Positions 46,895 to 58,162 of a stretch of 64,000 bases of DNA are shown one piece after another. Origin of the DNA: Desmodesmus armatus (Eukaryota > Chlorophyta > Chlorophyceae > Sphaeropleales > Scenedesmaceae). The position numbers and the translations under genes are program-made. The stretch is from NCBI GenBank assembly GCA_007449985.2, contig VIIQ02000063.1:1-64000 (forward strand). Direction: 5' to 3'. Position 1 is the first letter of the stretch; the number at the start of each line of letters is the position of its first letter. The notes below the pieces were generated by a model that was not told the DNA's origin, did not search any database, and worked only from the letters and a program-made list of their open reading frames with translations.

Positions 46895-49800
46895 ATGGCG
46901 TGGTCACAACCATTCTTTGCACTATTGATTTGCCTATGTTTGAATTTTGTCGTAGACAGTGCTGCTGGGATTCGAGGCAGTGCAGAAGTACCGTCACACG
47001 TCAGGAAGCTCTCTCAAGCAGGTGAATCAATGATGTCAACAGAGTAACTGACCTATTAAACATTTCACAGTACGGCAGCTATGAGTGTGTTGCAGCGACA
47101 GCGTCAGGTGCACAGCAGGGGTGCACCAGGCCAGCCTGTTGAACACAAATCTTGCACCACGTTCCCCTGCAGGGCTCGAAATGCTGAAGAAAGCAGTCGA
47201 AAAACAGTGTCTTACCACTCTAACACCTTGCATGCAGGCCCTGAGCTCCTTGAACAGGATTCAGTCAGTGAGTTCCTCAGTGGCCTACACCGCCACGATG
47301 AGCCTGCACACAGGCACCATGCAGTCACCAGCGTCGACACAGACCCAGACAGCATCTTTGACATGGTTGAAAACTTCATCAAGGTCTCACAGGACCAGAT
47401 GTCAAAGCACAGCGTGCTGCCTCCGTTGCCCACCGGCAGCACCAAGCAAACAGCTGGATCTGTGCCAAAGTCCACAAAACCAAAGCAGGACGAAGATGAT
47501 CGGTACGATCACGCAGATGAAGGCAGCTCAGAAGGCTCAGACACGCGTGACAGCACTGACCGAGACCAGGACTCGCAGTACGACAGCCATGAGGTCCCCA
47601 GAAGCCATCACCGCAAGCAGAAAGGCAGCAGGCATGATGAGCAGCAGAAGTACAAGCACTCAGAGACAGACAGTGGAGAGGAGCAGGAGAAGGACATCAC
47701 TGATGAAGACAGCTACAATGGAATCGATCAGAGACAGCAGCAAGACTCATCAGATGAGGAGCAAAGCCCCGCCCAGGAGGAAGAAGGTGAAAGTAGGTCG
47801 CCGGCTGCTTGGCTTGCTGTGTGCTGCAGCTGATATATGCCACTGGTGTGAGACAGGCACCTCTCCCTGACTGTCAAGAAACAGGCTCAGGACAACCATG
47901 ATTGCAGCAGCCCTTGCTGCCAGCCAGCATACTACTGGACTTTCGCCAGGTGTCAGTCACTAGCCCAGGAACAAGACCCCTTCTTGAACCCTGCTGCGCA
48001 AGACTTGTCAACAAATGTGCATCAAACTGCTCTTGACATTGCACCGTCAGCTGACTTCCTGAAAACATGCAAACCTTTTGTTTAGTGCACATGTTCTCTC
48101 TGTGCCCCTGCGTGTGGCAACCTTCCTCACAGATGACTATACGCTACCCAAGGAGTCCCCCCGCAGCGACAGCAGCGATTCCAGCACACCCCCGTACAGC
48201 AAAGCAGAGGCTCCCTACAAAAAGCCTCAGCCGCCAACTAACCACAACACCCTGGACATGCCCTACAAGGGCAGTAGCCCTAGCTCAGGAGGCAACAAGC
48301 AGGACAGTTCGCCTCCAGCATACAATGGTTACAACGGGCAGCCACCAGCAGCAAAGCCGCAGCCTCCTACTGACTTGTATCAGCCTCCCACAGGGTATCA
48401 GCAGCCAGACTCAGGTTACCAGCGCCTGATTGTGGGGAAGAAGCCTGGCGCAGGCAGCTACCAGCCACCTCCCAGCAGCTATGGATATGGGACCCCTGGT
48501 GAGAAGAGCTCAGCAGCAGCAGCGCTTTCAGCAGCAGCAGCAGTTTCAGCGGCAGCATATGTTTCTACAGCAGTAGTACCAGCTGCAGCAGCAGACTCTG
48601 CAGTTGCTCAGACTTTGGTGTGACCTCACTGGTGCAGCAACCACCTTCGTGCTTCTGCCCTGCCAAGGAGGGCAGCTGAGTTGTAGCAGCCTGCGAAACT
48701 GCACAGCGTGCAGCAAGTGCACCATCTGACACAGGGAGCAGCTGCTCAACAGTTCTCAAGACTGACAACATCAGCGCAATGTCAACAGCTGACTGCATCG
48801 CCCTTTGATCGCTGCCTGTCTGGCATGTCTGGTCAGCACAACTGAACTATCTGCCTTGTCTGCCTTGCTAGGTACCCCGGCCCTGCCGGTGCACCAGGAG
48901 CCCCAGGAGCCCCAGGTATAAAGCGCTCGACACTGCCCTACCAACGCATCCACTGAATTACAGGCCCCTAGTAGCTGCTTACTAGGGGGTGGTTGAGTAG
49001 CTACTAGGGCTCTTACTAGGCTAGCTGTCGACCAAGTTGGTTCCAGACATTGCACTGGCAGAGACGTCCGGTGCAGACCATTGCTGCAGCCGCAGCTGGC
49101 AGCCAGGAGCTGCAGATGGCTGATAACTATGATAGTCACTCAATATGCACTGCTTGCAGCAGCGACATACAAATACTACTTAGTAAGCCTTGCCTGCTTG
49201 GCTGCTGCTGCCGATCAATGCCTGAGCGGCAGTGGCTGAACAGTAATCTTCAGCATCGCAATTTTTATGCGTTGACCGTGTTGCAAATTGCTTGTCCCTG
49301 TTGGCAGGTGCCCCTGGTGACCAGGGAGAGCAGGGAGAGAAGGGAGAGAAGGGAGAAGCTGGACCTACAGGAACACCAGTAAGAGCACAGCAGCTGCTAC
49401 TGTACCTGCACAACCTGGCAGCCGTGCTTATCCACTTGCTGGTGCTGACCACAGTTGCTCTTGCCTCTCCCATGAATGCAGCATGAGTGCTGCAGGTTCA
49501 GGTCACACTGTTAGTGACTCCGTCACTCCACCTGTATGCACCTCACTGGATTGCGGTGCAGGGTCGCACCATCATCTTGACCAGCTGCCCCAACTACAAC
49601 AGCAGCTACAGCGGCTCGACAGGCAGCAGCAAGCACCCCAAGCCAGATGGCAATGGGTACTGCCCACCTTCACGTGTGACACTCAAGGATACAGATGAAA
49701 AAGGTGAGGAGCAGTTTCACGATTTCGTGCAAGCTCCTACAGACCACGCGAAAAAAGCCAAAGCCTCTCCAGTCACTCAAAGCAGATGCACGTCATTTTT

Positions 49801-50681
49801 TGTGCAGCCACGTCAGCATCCTGCTGAGCTTCTAAAAGTGTAGGGTTTGATCATGGAAGGCTGTTGCCTTGTTTTGTTACGTCTGCAAGGCAGACTTGGC
49901 CACTGTGTTTCTGTACAGTTTCTCACCCGTTTGGCAATGGTGATGTGTTGATGTGACTGCAGCTGCGGATGCCCTGAAGATAAAGGAGGCGGCCCTACAT
50001 GCCCAAGCACGCGCATTGGTGCCATTTGGTGAGGGCCGCACGGCACAACCAAGCTCTGCTTCTGCGATAGTGCAACATCATGCCAGAGGGCAACATCATG
50101 CCAGAGGGCAACATCATGCCAGAGCACAGTGTATAATGCAAGCCGACCACGTGTCATGCTAGGCACCTAGCAATAATAGGCAGTCCTGCCAGTGCGCGTA
50201 GTCCTGACTGTAGCCTACATGTTATATATGCTGTAGCCCGGGCCATCCCCATTGAAGGTGGTCTGTGACGCAAATGTTCTGCTGAGTTGCTCCTGGTGAC
50301 ATTGGCCGTGTTCCCACCTTACGCGCTGCAGGTCCGACCTGTAGCAAGGTCCGCCCGGCAACTGCATCGGTCAACAACACCCGCCGCTTTGAGGGTGGGC
50401 AGGCAGGCGACATGATCGTAGTCACTGCGAACTGCGCTGTGACGGACCAGAGGCCGACGCTCGGCGGCCGTTGTGCGATTGAGTGCATCGACGGAACCGA
50501 CTACGGCTTCTTCGTCATGGCCGAAATCACGAGCTTCCCCGCTGGTGTGGACTACGAGCCGGAAAGTCCGGAATGGCACCCCGAGCTGCAGCCGGTCATG
50601 TGCAAGGCGCGCCTGACCAGCAGCGGCACATTCCACAAATCGTGCAGCATAACGGCGACCGCAATGTGCTGTTTCGACTGA
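46895..50681 (+). CDS. Secreted collagen-like protein with Cys-containing C-terminal domain
   Basis: Exons 46895-47021, 47238-47786, 48133-48498, 48898-48915, 49308-49378, 49562-49703, 49963-50028 and 50332-50681 join in phase to 562 residues. A signal peptide (FFALLICLCLNFVVDSAAG) is followed by a highly charged Asp/Glu/Lys/Ser/His segment (KPKQDEDDRYDHADEG, ETDSGEEQEKDITDED) and a Pro/Tyr/Gln-rich part (QPPTGYQQPDSGYQ). Next comes a short collagen run of Gly-X-Y triplets (GAPGAPGAPGDQGEQGEKGE, AGPTGTPG). The C-terminal part has several Cys (IILTSCPNYN, DMIVVTANCAVTD, RCAIECIDGTDYGFF, SCSITATAMCCFD). The fourth exon is only 18 nt and codes two GAP triplets. The sixth exon could start at 49497 instead. 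A structural extracellular role is inferred. Confidence 0.72.
50072..50124. repeat. Three tandem 18-bp units
   Basis: The unit GCAACATCATGCCAGAGG occurs three times in a row in the last intron of the collagen-like gene. Confidence 0.85.
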
Positions 50682-52521
50682 TTGGCTGGCAGCTGGGTCA
50701 CATTTTCAGCGTTCCCTTGGTAGGGCTGGCATGCCTGTCATACCAGTGGTCAACGGTTGCAACAACTGTGTTAACATAATTGCCACTGCCGCCAGCGGTG
50801 CAACATCTATATGTATGGGGAATGGTGTGGGCTTTCTTGGTGGTGGTGACTTCACATCTGCATGACAGCATGGGCCAATCTCTTCAGCTTTGACACACTT
50901 TGCTGTCTAGGACCGGGGGGTGGACATCTATCGATGCGAAGTTTTGTACGCACACTGCATGCACGGTGCATGGCAACCCACACTGTGCGCACAACCACGG
51001 GTGCGCAACACACGACGTGAAGGCTGCTAGTCGGCTTGTTGTGTTGATGTGTGTGTTGCTGCCTCAAGCATAGCTGCCAGCAGTGTGGCACACTTTGTTC
51101 GCTTGGTCACTGTGCACACGTGGCCAAAGGGCCGTTGCTAGCACTCAATGGGTCAGCATCACTAGAGACCGCAGGATTACTAATCCTGCTTCGTAAGCAG
51201 TCCAGGACAGAGAGGCGTTCAACAGCAGTGCTGTTGACACTTGTGTCGAGCAGTGGTTGGTGGTGAGCGCAAGGGCATTGCAGGGTCTGTTTTATCAGGT
51301 GTTTGTGCGCAAGGCAGTTGCTTTGGCCCACACAGTCGGCGTGACCCAAGGGGGGCTGACTCCCTGCTGGATATTCTTCACAGGTGTCAAACCGACCGGT
51401 TGTTGAACGGTTCAACGAATGCTCAAGGTCTACACAGCAGACTGGGTGCGCCCACAATACACGTGTGTTTGGCAGCGCGTCCTAGACATATCAAGCAGGT
51501 GTGGCATCCAGCCCACTGGGTCCCCCTTGTGGCACAGCAATGCTGTTCAGCTGGCACCGGGTGCCAGCAAGGACGGCATGCATGTCCCACATATGTTCTG
51601 GGATGTTGTTACTGGGACTGCTGACCGGCTTGTTGTTGACATAATCTTCAGTCATGCTGTTGGCCCTGGGTGCAGGGCCCTGTGAAGCCCCATGGCGGCC
51701 ATCCGCCATGCACTGCAGGGCGGTGCCATCTTTCATTACCTGACACGATATGCTGACTTTTGAATGGTACTGTTGATTGGGGAAGCTGTTATGTATACAG
51801 GCGTGTCTGCAGCAGTGTGTGGGGAGGGTTTCCTTCATCACGGTTGAGTGTTATGCTTTGAAGCCATGATTCAGTTGAAGGCAAAGGCTGACAGCAATGT
51901 CCTGGTGACCTGGGGATGATGTGTGCAATTAAGAAGCTGCTGGGCAGCTTTGGTTGCGTTGAGTTTGACCGTCTCAGCAGTGCATCAATCATGTAAGCTG
52001 TGAGCCTATACATGTCATGTATGAGTCATCGGCAGACAACAGCAATGCACATGCATGGTGTGCATTGGCTGCTGCACATCACGTTGCATGGTTGCAGGGG
52101 ACAATGTATGCTGGCAAGCTGCTGGCTGTTGCTCTGTGGTTCGAATGCCTAAGGCTGCACGATCATCTGCCATACGCCACTCGAGCAGTAGGCAAAGCAT
52201 GGACCCTGACATGGCGTGGGCTGAACATCCTCCCACCACAGCATGTCTGTACAGGTGCCATCATGCATCATGCACCAAGCTTCATGCAGCGACGTTAAGG
52301 TGGTAGTGGTATCATCAAGATAAGTTTTGAACGCGCTGCTAAACGACGAGGCTCACATACACTGCAGCTCTCACCCTTTGCGGCTGTCATACTCAACCGT
52401 AATCATGCAGCAACATATGTTTACAGGAGAATTCGAACAATATCAGAATACTTCAAACGCGGGTGTGCTGCCCTTGTTCTTGCGTCTGGCGGTTCCCAGA
52501 TGGTTTTGGCGGGCACTCTTG
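50682..52521. other. Intergenic stretch with one weak ORF
   Basis: It lies between two secreted-protein genes on the plus strand. A plus-strand frame at 51419-51685 has a balanced composition (DWVRPQYTCVWQRVLDI, KDGMHVPHMFWDVV), but no splice partners or family could be assigned. Nothing else is supported. Confidence 0.35.
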
Positions 52522-55500
52522 ATGCGTAAACCAGGGACCTGGAGACGTGATGGAGCTATACGTTCATTGATAGCTTTTGCATTGATACTTTCAGCACAAG
52601 CAGGATGCCCGACCGGCACACAACCATGTGCTGCTGGTTGCACCCCACCAGGGGGCAGCTGCTTAGCAGGCACATGCAGGGACGCAGCAGGCAAGCATGT
52701 GCTGTGCATTCCCTCACACCAGATATGCGGCGACAACATCTGCCCTCTGTTCACCTTCTGTGACACTGGCAGCAGTCGATGCATACCAGAAACCTGTGCG
52801 CACAGGCAGGCAGTGTGGTGCCCGCAACACCCTGGCCCTCTCGTCCCACATGATTGCGGCCCTCACACAGAATGCCTGGGAACCGAGTCAGGAAGCTTCG
52901 TCTGTCAGTACGCAGAGTCAGGCATGCTGATCAGTCACTGCAGCGAACAGGTCAGCGTTGGCCTAGCAGCAGCGCTGCAGGACCCCCAGCACGCACACCT
53001 GGAGGGCTGCTGTTCCACACCAACAATGGAACCCCTCGACCTCATCAGTGATGCAGCAAGCAGCGGCCTGCCATTCTTCGAGCCATGGGACGAGTCAGAA
53101 ATCAATGCAGGGAGACCCATCAGTATGAACAGCGTCGGCGGGATGAACAACGCTGTCCTGGATGCAGAGCCGGATTTACCTGGGCTTCAATATGTGCTGG
53201 ATGAGTCAGCAATGGCGGTGCAGGATGAGGAAGTGCAGGATGATTCAGGTTCAGAGCAGCAGGAACGGGCAGCAGGTGCCAGCACACACCAGCAACAGCA
53301 GCAGCTCAGGCAGCTGCCAAGCCTGCAGCAGCAGAGGCACGGCGCTCTTGCCAACAAGCAGCAGCAGCTGCAGAGGAATGCACCCCGCAATGCCCACAAC
53401 ACAACATCAGGCAGCAGCGGCAGCAGCAGTCAGGGTAGCAGCAGCAGCAGGTGGAGTTTCAGCAGGCTGAGCAGCGGCATCTTCCGCCGCGCTGGGCGGC
53501 AGCTGCAGCAGACCATCTTTCCTGAAGGGATTAGTAAGCTGGGCATGGACGCCCTGTACCCCGGCATGCGAACCAGCAGCGACCCTAACATGCCTTTTGG
53601 CACAGGGATGACAGGTTAGTATGGCAATGCGCTGCGCTGGGAACTTACCTGTTTTGATTTGCAGGAGTGAGCTGCAACAGCAGCAGTGGGTGACAGCAGC
53701 AGCAACAGGAGGCAGCCCCTCAATGCACATACACACGAGAGGGGGGAACTTTACTGTGTTCCAATCCAATGACGTACATGTTACACATCACACACCGCTT
53801 TGCATTTCACCTCTATTGAGTCAGATTGAGTGAGACAGATGCTGTAACTGTGCCTGTTCCTGTGATGCGCTCCCGCAGGTCAATTCATGAATGGCATGAT
53901 TGGGGGCGTTATGAACAGCGGAGGAGTGATGAACATGCTCAACAGGATGATTTCGCCCCAGTTTGGCGGCCCTGTGCAGACTACCAAGTTCACCCCAGCC
54001 ATGAACCCAGCTGGCAACATCATCAACACAGGTGTGTTTTGACGTCACCACGGTGTTATGTTTCTTCGAAGGTACAGCACGTGGCGTGCAGTACAGTATT
54101 GTGCATCCATGATGAGTTTGACTGCGTTTGACTGCGCTTGGCGCTCAGCACTAGCGGTCAGTCACTGAGTGTTGCAGTAGTGGTGGGACAGTCGTGCTGT
54201 TGCAATCCTCAACATGTGTGACCAAGGGCCTCTTTTATGCATGCAAACAAAAACACAATGCTTCTCACACATACGTTTGTGTGTCACTTTCTTCTCACAG
54301 GCAGCGGTGCTGGAGGTCTCATGGTGCGCCAGGGAGCAGGCGGCGCAACCATCGGAGCATACGGTGGTGGCTGGGCCGGCCCATACAACGTACGGACCGG
54401 CCAATACGGCATGGGTGGAAACTACGGCTTTGCACGGCCCTACCATGGCGCCGCCCAGGGAGGCGCCCTGGTACAAGTACCGTCTTGGGTGTCCCCCAAT
54501 AGCCCGAATGTGACCTACCCCTGCCCCCAGGGGCGCGGCATTGGGTTTGTTATTGCGCCAGGGGTACCTTGTGGGATTTCTGTCACGGCCTTGGGGGCTA
54601 GCCAGCTGCCAAGTTTTAATGGCATGCCGGGCGCTGTGGATATCTCCATGCAAGCGGTGAGTGTGTGTGACCTGTAGTGTCACACAAAAAGCTTTGGGGT
54701 CTACTAACGGGGTATTTTGCTTTCTGGAAAGAGGGGGTTTGGGGACGACAAAATCAACATATCGCCTTGTCTGAAATGGGGTCAGTTGCAGACGGCTCTG
54801 CAGGGTGTCCTCCTGATGCATGTTGTGAGAGAGCAGTAGTGGCAGCAGTGAACCAGCAGTTCTGCAAACAGTCCGACCACAGCACACCTTGCCCAGCCAC
54901 TTCAACCGCACCGCATTCCACGCTGACTTTTCACAAAGTGCTCCTGCATTTGCTTGGCCGTTTCTTTAATCACCGCAGACTCCTGGCGCAATAATCCCAG
55001 GTGTTGGCGGCGTCCCGCCCCAAACACCAGGAGTGCCCCCCACCCCTGGTGTCGTGGCACCAGGAGTCCCGGGCACCCCCGGGGTACCACCTGTCACACC
55101 CGGGGTGCCACCGGGAGGAGTTGTTGTCCCGCCTCGGCCCGGTGTACCGCCCGGCACACCTGGTGTGCCGCCTGTTACACCGCCGGTTACACCTGGTGTT
55201 GTACCGCCCGTCACACCACCCGTTATACCGCCTGTTATTCCTCCAGTGGTGAGTTGCACTGTGTTGTCATAGGAAACATTGATTTGCTGCTCAGAGCTCT
55301 GACACTGCAGCGGCATCACACATTTATCTCAATCTCACATGCACAAGCTTTCATGTTGTATGAGCCTGAGCCTAACAATCACTCAGGCATGTTGCCAGCG
55401 ACGCAAAAAAGTAGGCGCCAACACACAGAGTTGCCCTTGAAAGCCAAAACACGCCGTACATTTCCTCACACCACCTTTGCACTGCACCACATGCTGGTGT

Positions 55501-56481
55501 CGTGCAGGTCCCCCCTGGTGGTCGGCCGCCGGTGAGTGATGATACACTCGATCCATCAATCAATCAATGTTACACCTGTAGCTATGAAGCTTAAGAGCTC
55601 ATGCCAGCCATTAACTAGATGCACCAGCAAGCTGCGTTCATTCAGCTGTGAATGGAAGGGCCTCAGCCTTGTCCTAACCTGGGGGGCAGCAAACCTGAGC
55701 AGTACCGTACGCTTGTATGACACCAGCCGTCGGGAATTGAGTTGCTGTAATTGAGGGTGACACACATCAGGTCTGCCACTGTGCTGACTGTCGGATGCTT
55801 TGCTGCATGCTGCCTGCAGCCCCCCCCACCCCACCACCCCCACCCCCGCCACCGCCAGGAACGCCAGGAGTGGTAAGTCCCAGAATACAGCCAGCTGCAT
55901 AGCGCATCATGATAACTGCTGTATGTCACATGTTGCCGCGGCGGCAACAATCAGTTGGGACCACACAGCTGCATAATGCATAATGGAAACTGCAGAGTCT
56001 GTGCCACAGTCGGTTGTGATCACACAGCAGCAACATGACAGCTTGCATTTAAAGACGGAGGCGCGCTCAAGCACGGTTGTTGTGCCAGCACAGTGCTAGG
56101 TGCACATCAGGCTAGCTGATCCTAACAATAACACAACTATTCAGACCTGTACACCTGCTGACCTTAACGGGCTGCTGTCTGTGCACATCTGCAGTTGCCG
56201 CCCGCGTCCCTCGACCCCCACCCCCACCACCCCCGCCACCACCACCGCCACCAGGCGTTGTGCCCTCACCGCCGCCCCCGCCACCCCCACCGCCACCCCC
56301 GCCACCACCCCCGCCCCCTGGAGGGCCCCCTCTGGTGCCCCTAGGCTTTGTGAGGAGCTTAGGGTTTAGGGAGGCGGGAGCACTGGCAGAACCCAAGGCG
56401 AAAATTAGGAAGCCTCGGCTGCAACGGGTGGCACCACAGGATGAACAGCTGATGTCCCAGCTGCTGGCAAAAATGACGCAG
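52522..56481 (+). CDS. Secreted Cys-rich, Val-Pro-Pro and polyproline matrix protein
   Basis: Recognised exons: 52522-53614, 53879-54031, 54301-54656, 54979-55248, 55508-55531, 55820-55872 and 56195-56481; the last two keep frame only if C runs near 55820 and 56212 are each one base too short. The signal peptide is RSLIAFALILSAQAG. The mature start is Cys-rich (CPTGTQPCAAGC, CRDAAGKHVLCIPSHQICGD), then acidic and Gln-rich, then Met/Asn/Gly-rich (MNGMIGGVMNSGGVM, AYGGGWAGPYNVRTGQYG). Next come Val-Pro-Pro-Gly repeats (GVPPVTPGVPPGGVVVPPRP) and polyproline blocks ending PPGGPPLVPLGF. The exon 55508-55531 codes just VPPGGRPP. The final exon ends in DEQLMSQLLAKMTQ, a block repeated downstream; the true end is unknown and may be a TAG at about 56971. 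Resembles hydroxyproline-rich wall proteins in composition only. Confidence 0.62.
55555..55605. repeat. Dispersed ~50-bp repeat, copy 2
   Basis: It matches 37591-37640 over ATCAATCAA, GTTACAC, GTAGCTATG and AAGAGCTCATGCC with a few substitutions. Here it lies in an intron of the Val-Pro-Pro protein gene. Confidence 0.6.
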
Positions 56482-57230
56482 GTGGGTGCACGGTGTCTGT
56501 GGGTGGGTGCAATGTTGTCTGGATAGCGAACATGGATGTGGTTTCAGGGGGGTTGGCTGGGTGGATGTGGTTGTGTGTGGGGGTGTGCAAGCGCGCAGTG
56601 TGGAGGTTAGGGTTTAGGGAGCCAGCTGTGGCGGGGGTCTGGTGTGGAGCTTTGGGTTTCAAAGGTCAGCTCTGGCGGGGGCCTCGGCTGCAGCCGTTGG
56701 CCCCTCACGATGAACAGCTGATGTCTCAGCTGTTGGCGAAAATGACGCAGGTGGGTGCAACGTGTCTGTGGGTGCAGTGTTGGGCGGATAGCGAACATGG
56801 ATGTGCTTTGAGGGGGGGGGGCTGGGTGGATGTGGTTGTGTGTGGGGGGTGTGCAAGCGCTTAGTGTGGAAGTTAGGGTTTAGGGAGTCAGCTGTGGCAG
56901 GGGCCTGGTGTGGAGCTGGGTTTTTCAAGAGTAAACTCTAGCGGGGGCCTCGGCTGCAGCGGGTGGCCCCTTAGGATGAACAGCTGATGTCTCAGCTGCT
57001 GGCAAAAGTGACGCAGGTGGGTGCACAGTGTCTGTGGGCGCAATACCGTATGGATAGCGAACATGGATGTGGTTTCCAGGGGGGGGGGGTTGTTGCTGGG
57101 TGGATGTGTGTGTGTGTGGGGGGGGGGGGTGTGCAAGCGTGCAGTGTGGGCTTAGGGTTTAGGGAGTCAGGTCTGGCGGGGGCCAGGGGGGAGCTTAGGG
57201 TTTAGGGAGTCGGCTTTGGCCGGGCCCTTG
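56358..57230 (+). repeat. Tandem array of ~267-bp units containing exon and intron sequence
   Basis: The block coding DEQLMSQLLAKMTQ and its following donor (GCAG then GTGGGTGCA) ends at 56481, 56750 and 57015, spacings of 269 and 265 bases. Each unit also carries TTAGGGTTTAGGG; this 13-mer starts near 56359, 56607, 56873, 57150 and 57192, the last two in truncated units. The first unit continues the open frame of the upstream gene. The third has a TAG in the equivalent frame near 56971. Confidence 0.8.
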
Positions 57231-57801
57231 CCGGGGCATGCGGCGCGCGCAGGAGTTATATGCAGAAGCTTCACCCAGTAGAGCACTGTGGGATGAAGCG
57301 CATGGGTACGTTTGCAATCATCAACCGTCGTGACAGTCAAAGCTTCTAGCCATGTGGCACCTGACATGTGTGTGTTTGCTGCTTTGTCCTGCAGGGGCGC
57401 GTGTAGCTCTCTGCAACAGCAACAGCAGAGGCAGTGGCAGCAGAAACATTGGCAGCCGCAGCAACTGGGCGCTTACATGTCGTGCTGGTGTGGGACCCTG
57501 GTGGCGTCAGGGGGCTGGGCACCTCCTGGACAAGGGGTGTTAGGCATCTCTCATTGGTGTGAGGCTCTGCCTTGGGCTCCCAGGAGTCGGTCTGACTCTG
57601 CTGTTGTGTGTGTGGCCAGCCGGAGGAGGTCCGGCTCCCCTGTGCCTTAAAAAAGTAATGGCGGCAGGGCTGGGCCAGCCTGGCCGCGCAGGGTCTGTGA
57701 GACCACTTGTTGGCATCACCTGAGATTTGTTGTAGCATCACAAACAACAGCTTGTCTATGGATTACAGATGTCAGCCATTCTGTTGACAAGCAGCAGCAG
57801 T

Positions 57802-57834
<33 letters not shown>

Positions 57835-58162
57835 TGGTGGGAGGAGGGGGTGGCAGGGGGGGGGGTGCATATTTCCAGTTCAAGAGTGCCTGCCAGGTGG
57901 TCTCATGTCTTTCATTCTGGTGGGTGTTCAAAGCACGATGCCGCAATGCATCATAATTGGCCATTTCTGGTATGAAGCAACGACCGGTCAACTCTTTCAG
58001 TTTCCAAGGCACCTGTTGGTCGGCTCAAACCCGTAACTGCTGCTTCCGTGTCAGCTACGATTGCTGGAAACCGCTTGATGCGAATCACAGTAGAACCGTG
58101 TCCGAAATAGCTTGCCACTAATCTTGCTGCATGATCGATCATCAGTAGGGTGACAAGAGAGT
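57231..58162. other. Intergenic stretch, possible 3' end of the Val-Pro-Pro gene
   Basis: A plus-strand frame after a tcctgcag acceptor at 57394 is Gln-rich (SSLQQQQQRQWQQKHW) and open to about 57650; it could be a last exon of the upstream gene but no phase link was found. The rest holds a TG/G tract and then the promoter region of the GEP4-like gene. Confidence 0.3.
57801..57832. repeat. TG dinucleotide repeat followed by a 17-G run
   Basis: Eight TG units run into about 17 consecutive G residues, a structure prone to slippage and possibly to G-quadruplex formation. Confidence 0.85.

Noticed and set aside
48872..48915. A 44-nt version of the collagen-like exon starting at the TTGCTAG acceptor
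   Set aside because: It would put the next exon out of the Gly-X-Y frame and reach a stop at once, while the 18-nt version keeps all phases.
56358..57210. Chromosome end indicated by TTTAGGG motifs
   Set aside because: Only two heptamer-like units occur per 267-base repeat and normal genes continue beyond, so the motif is interstitial.
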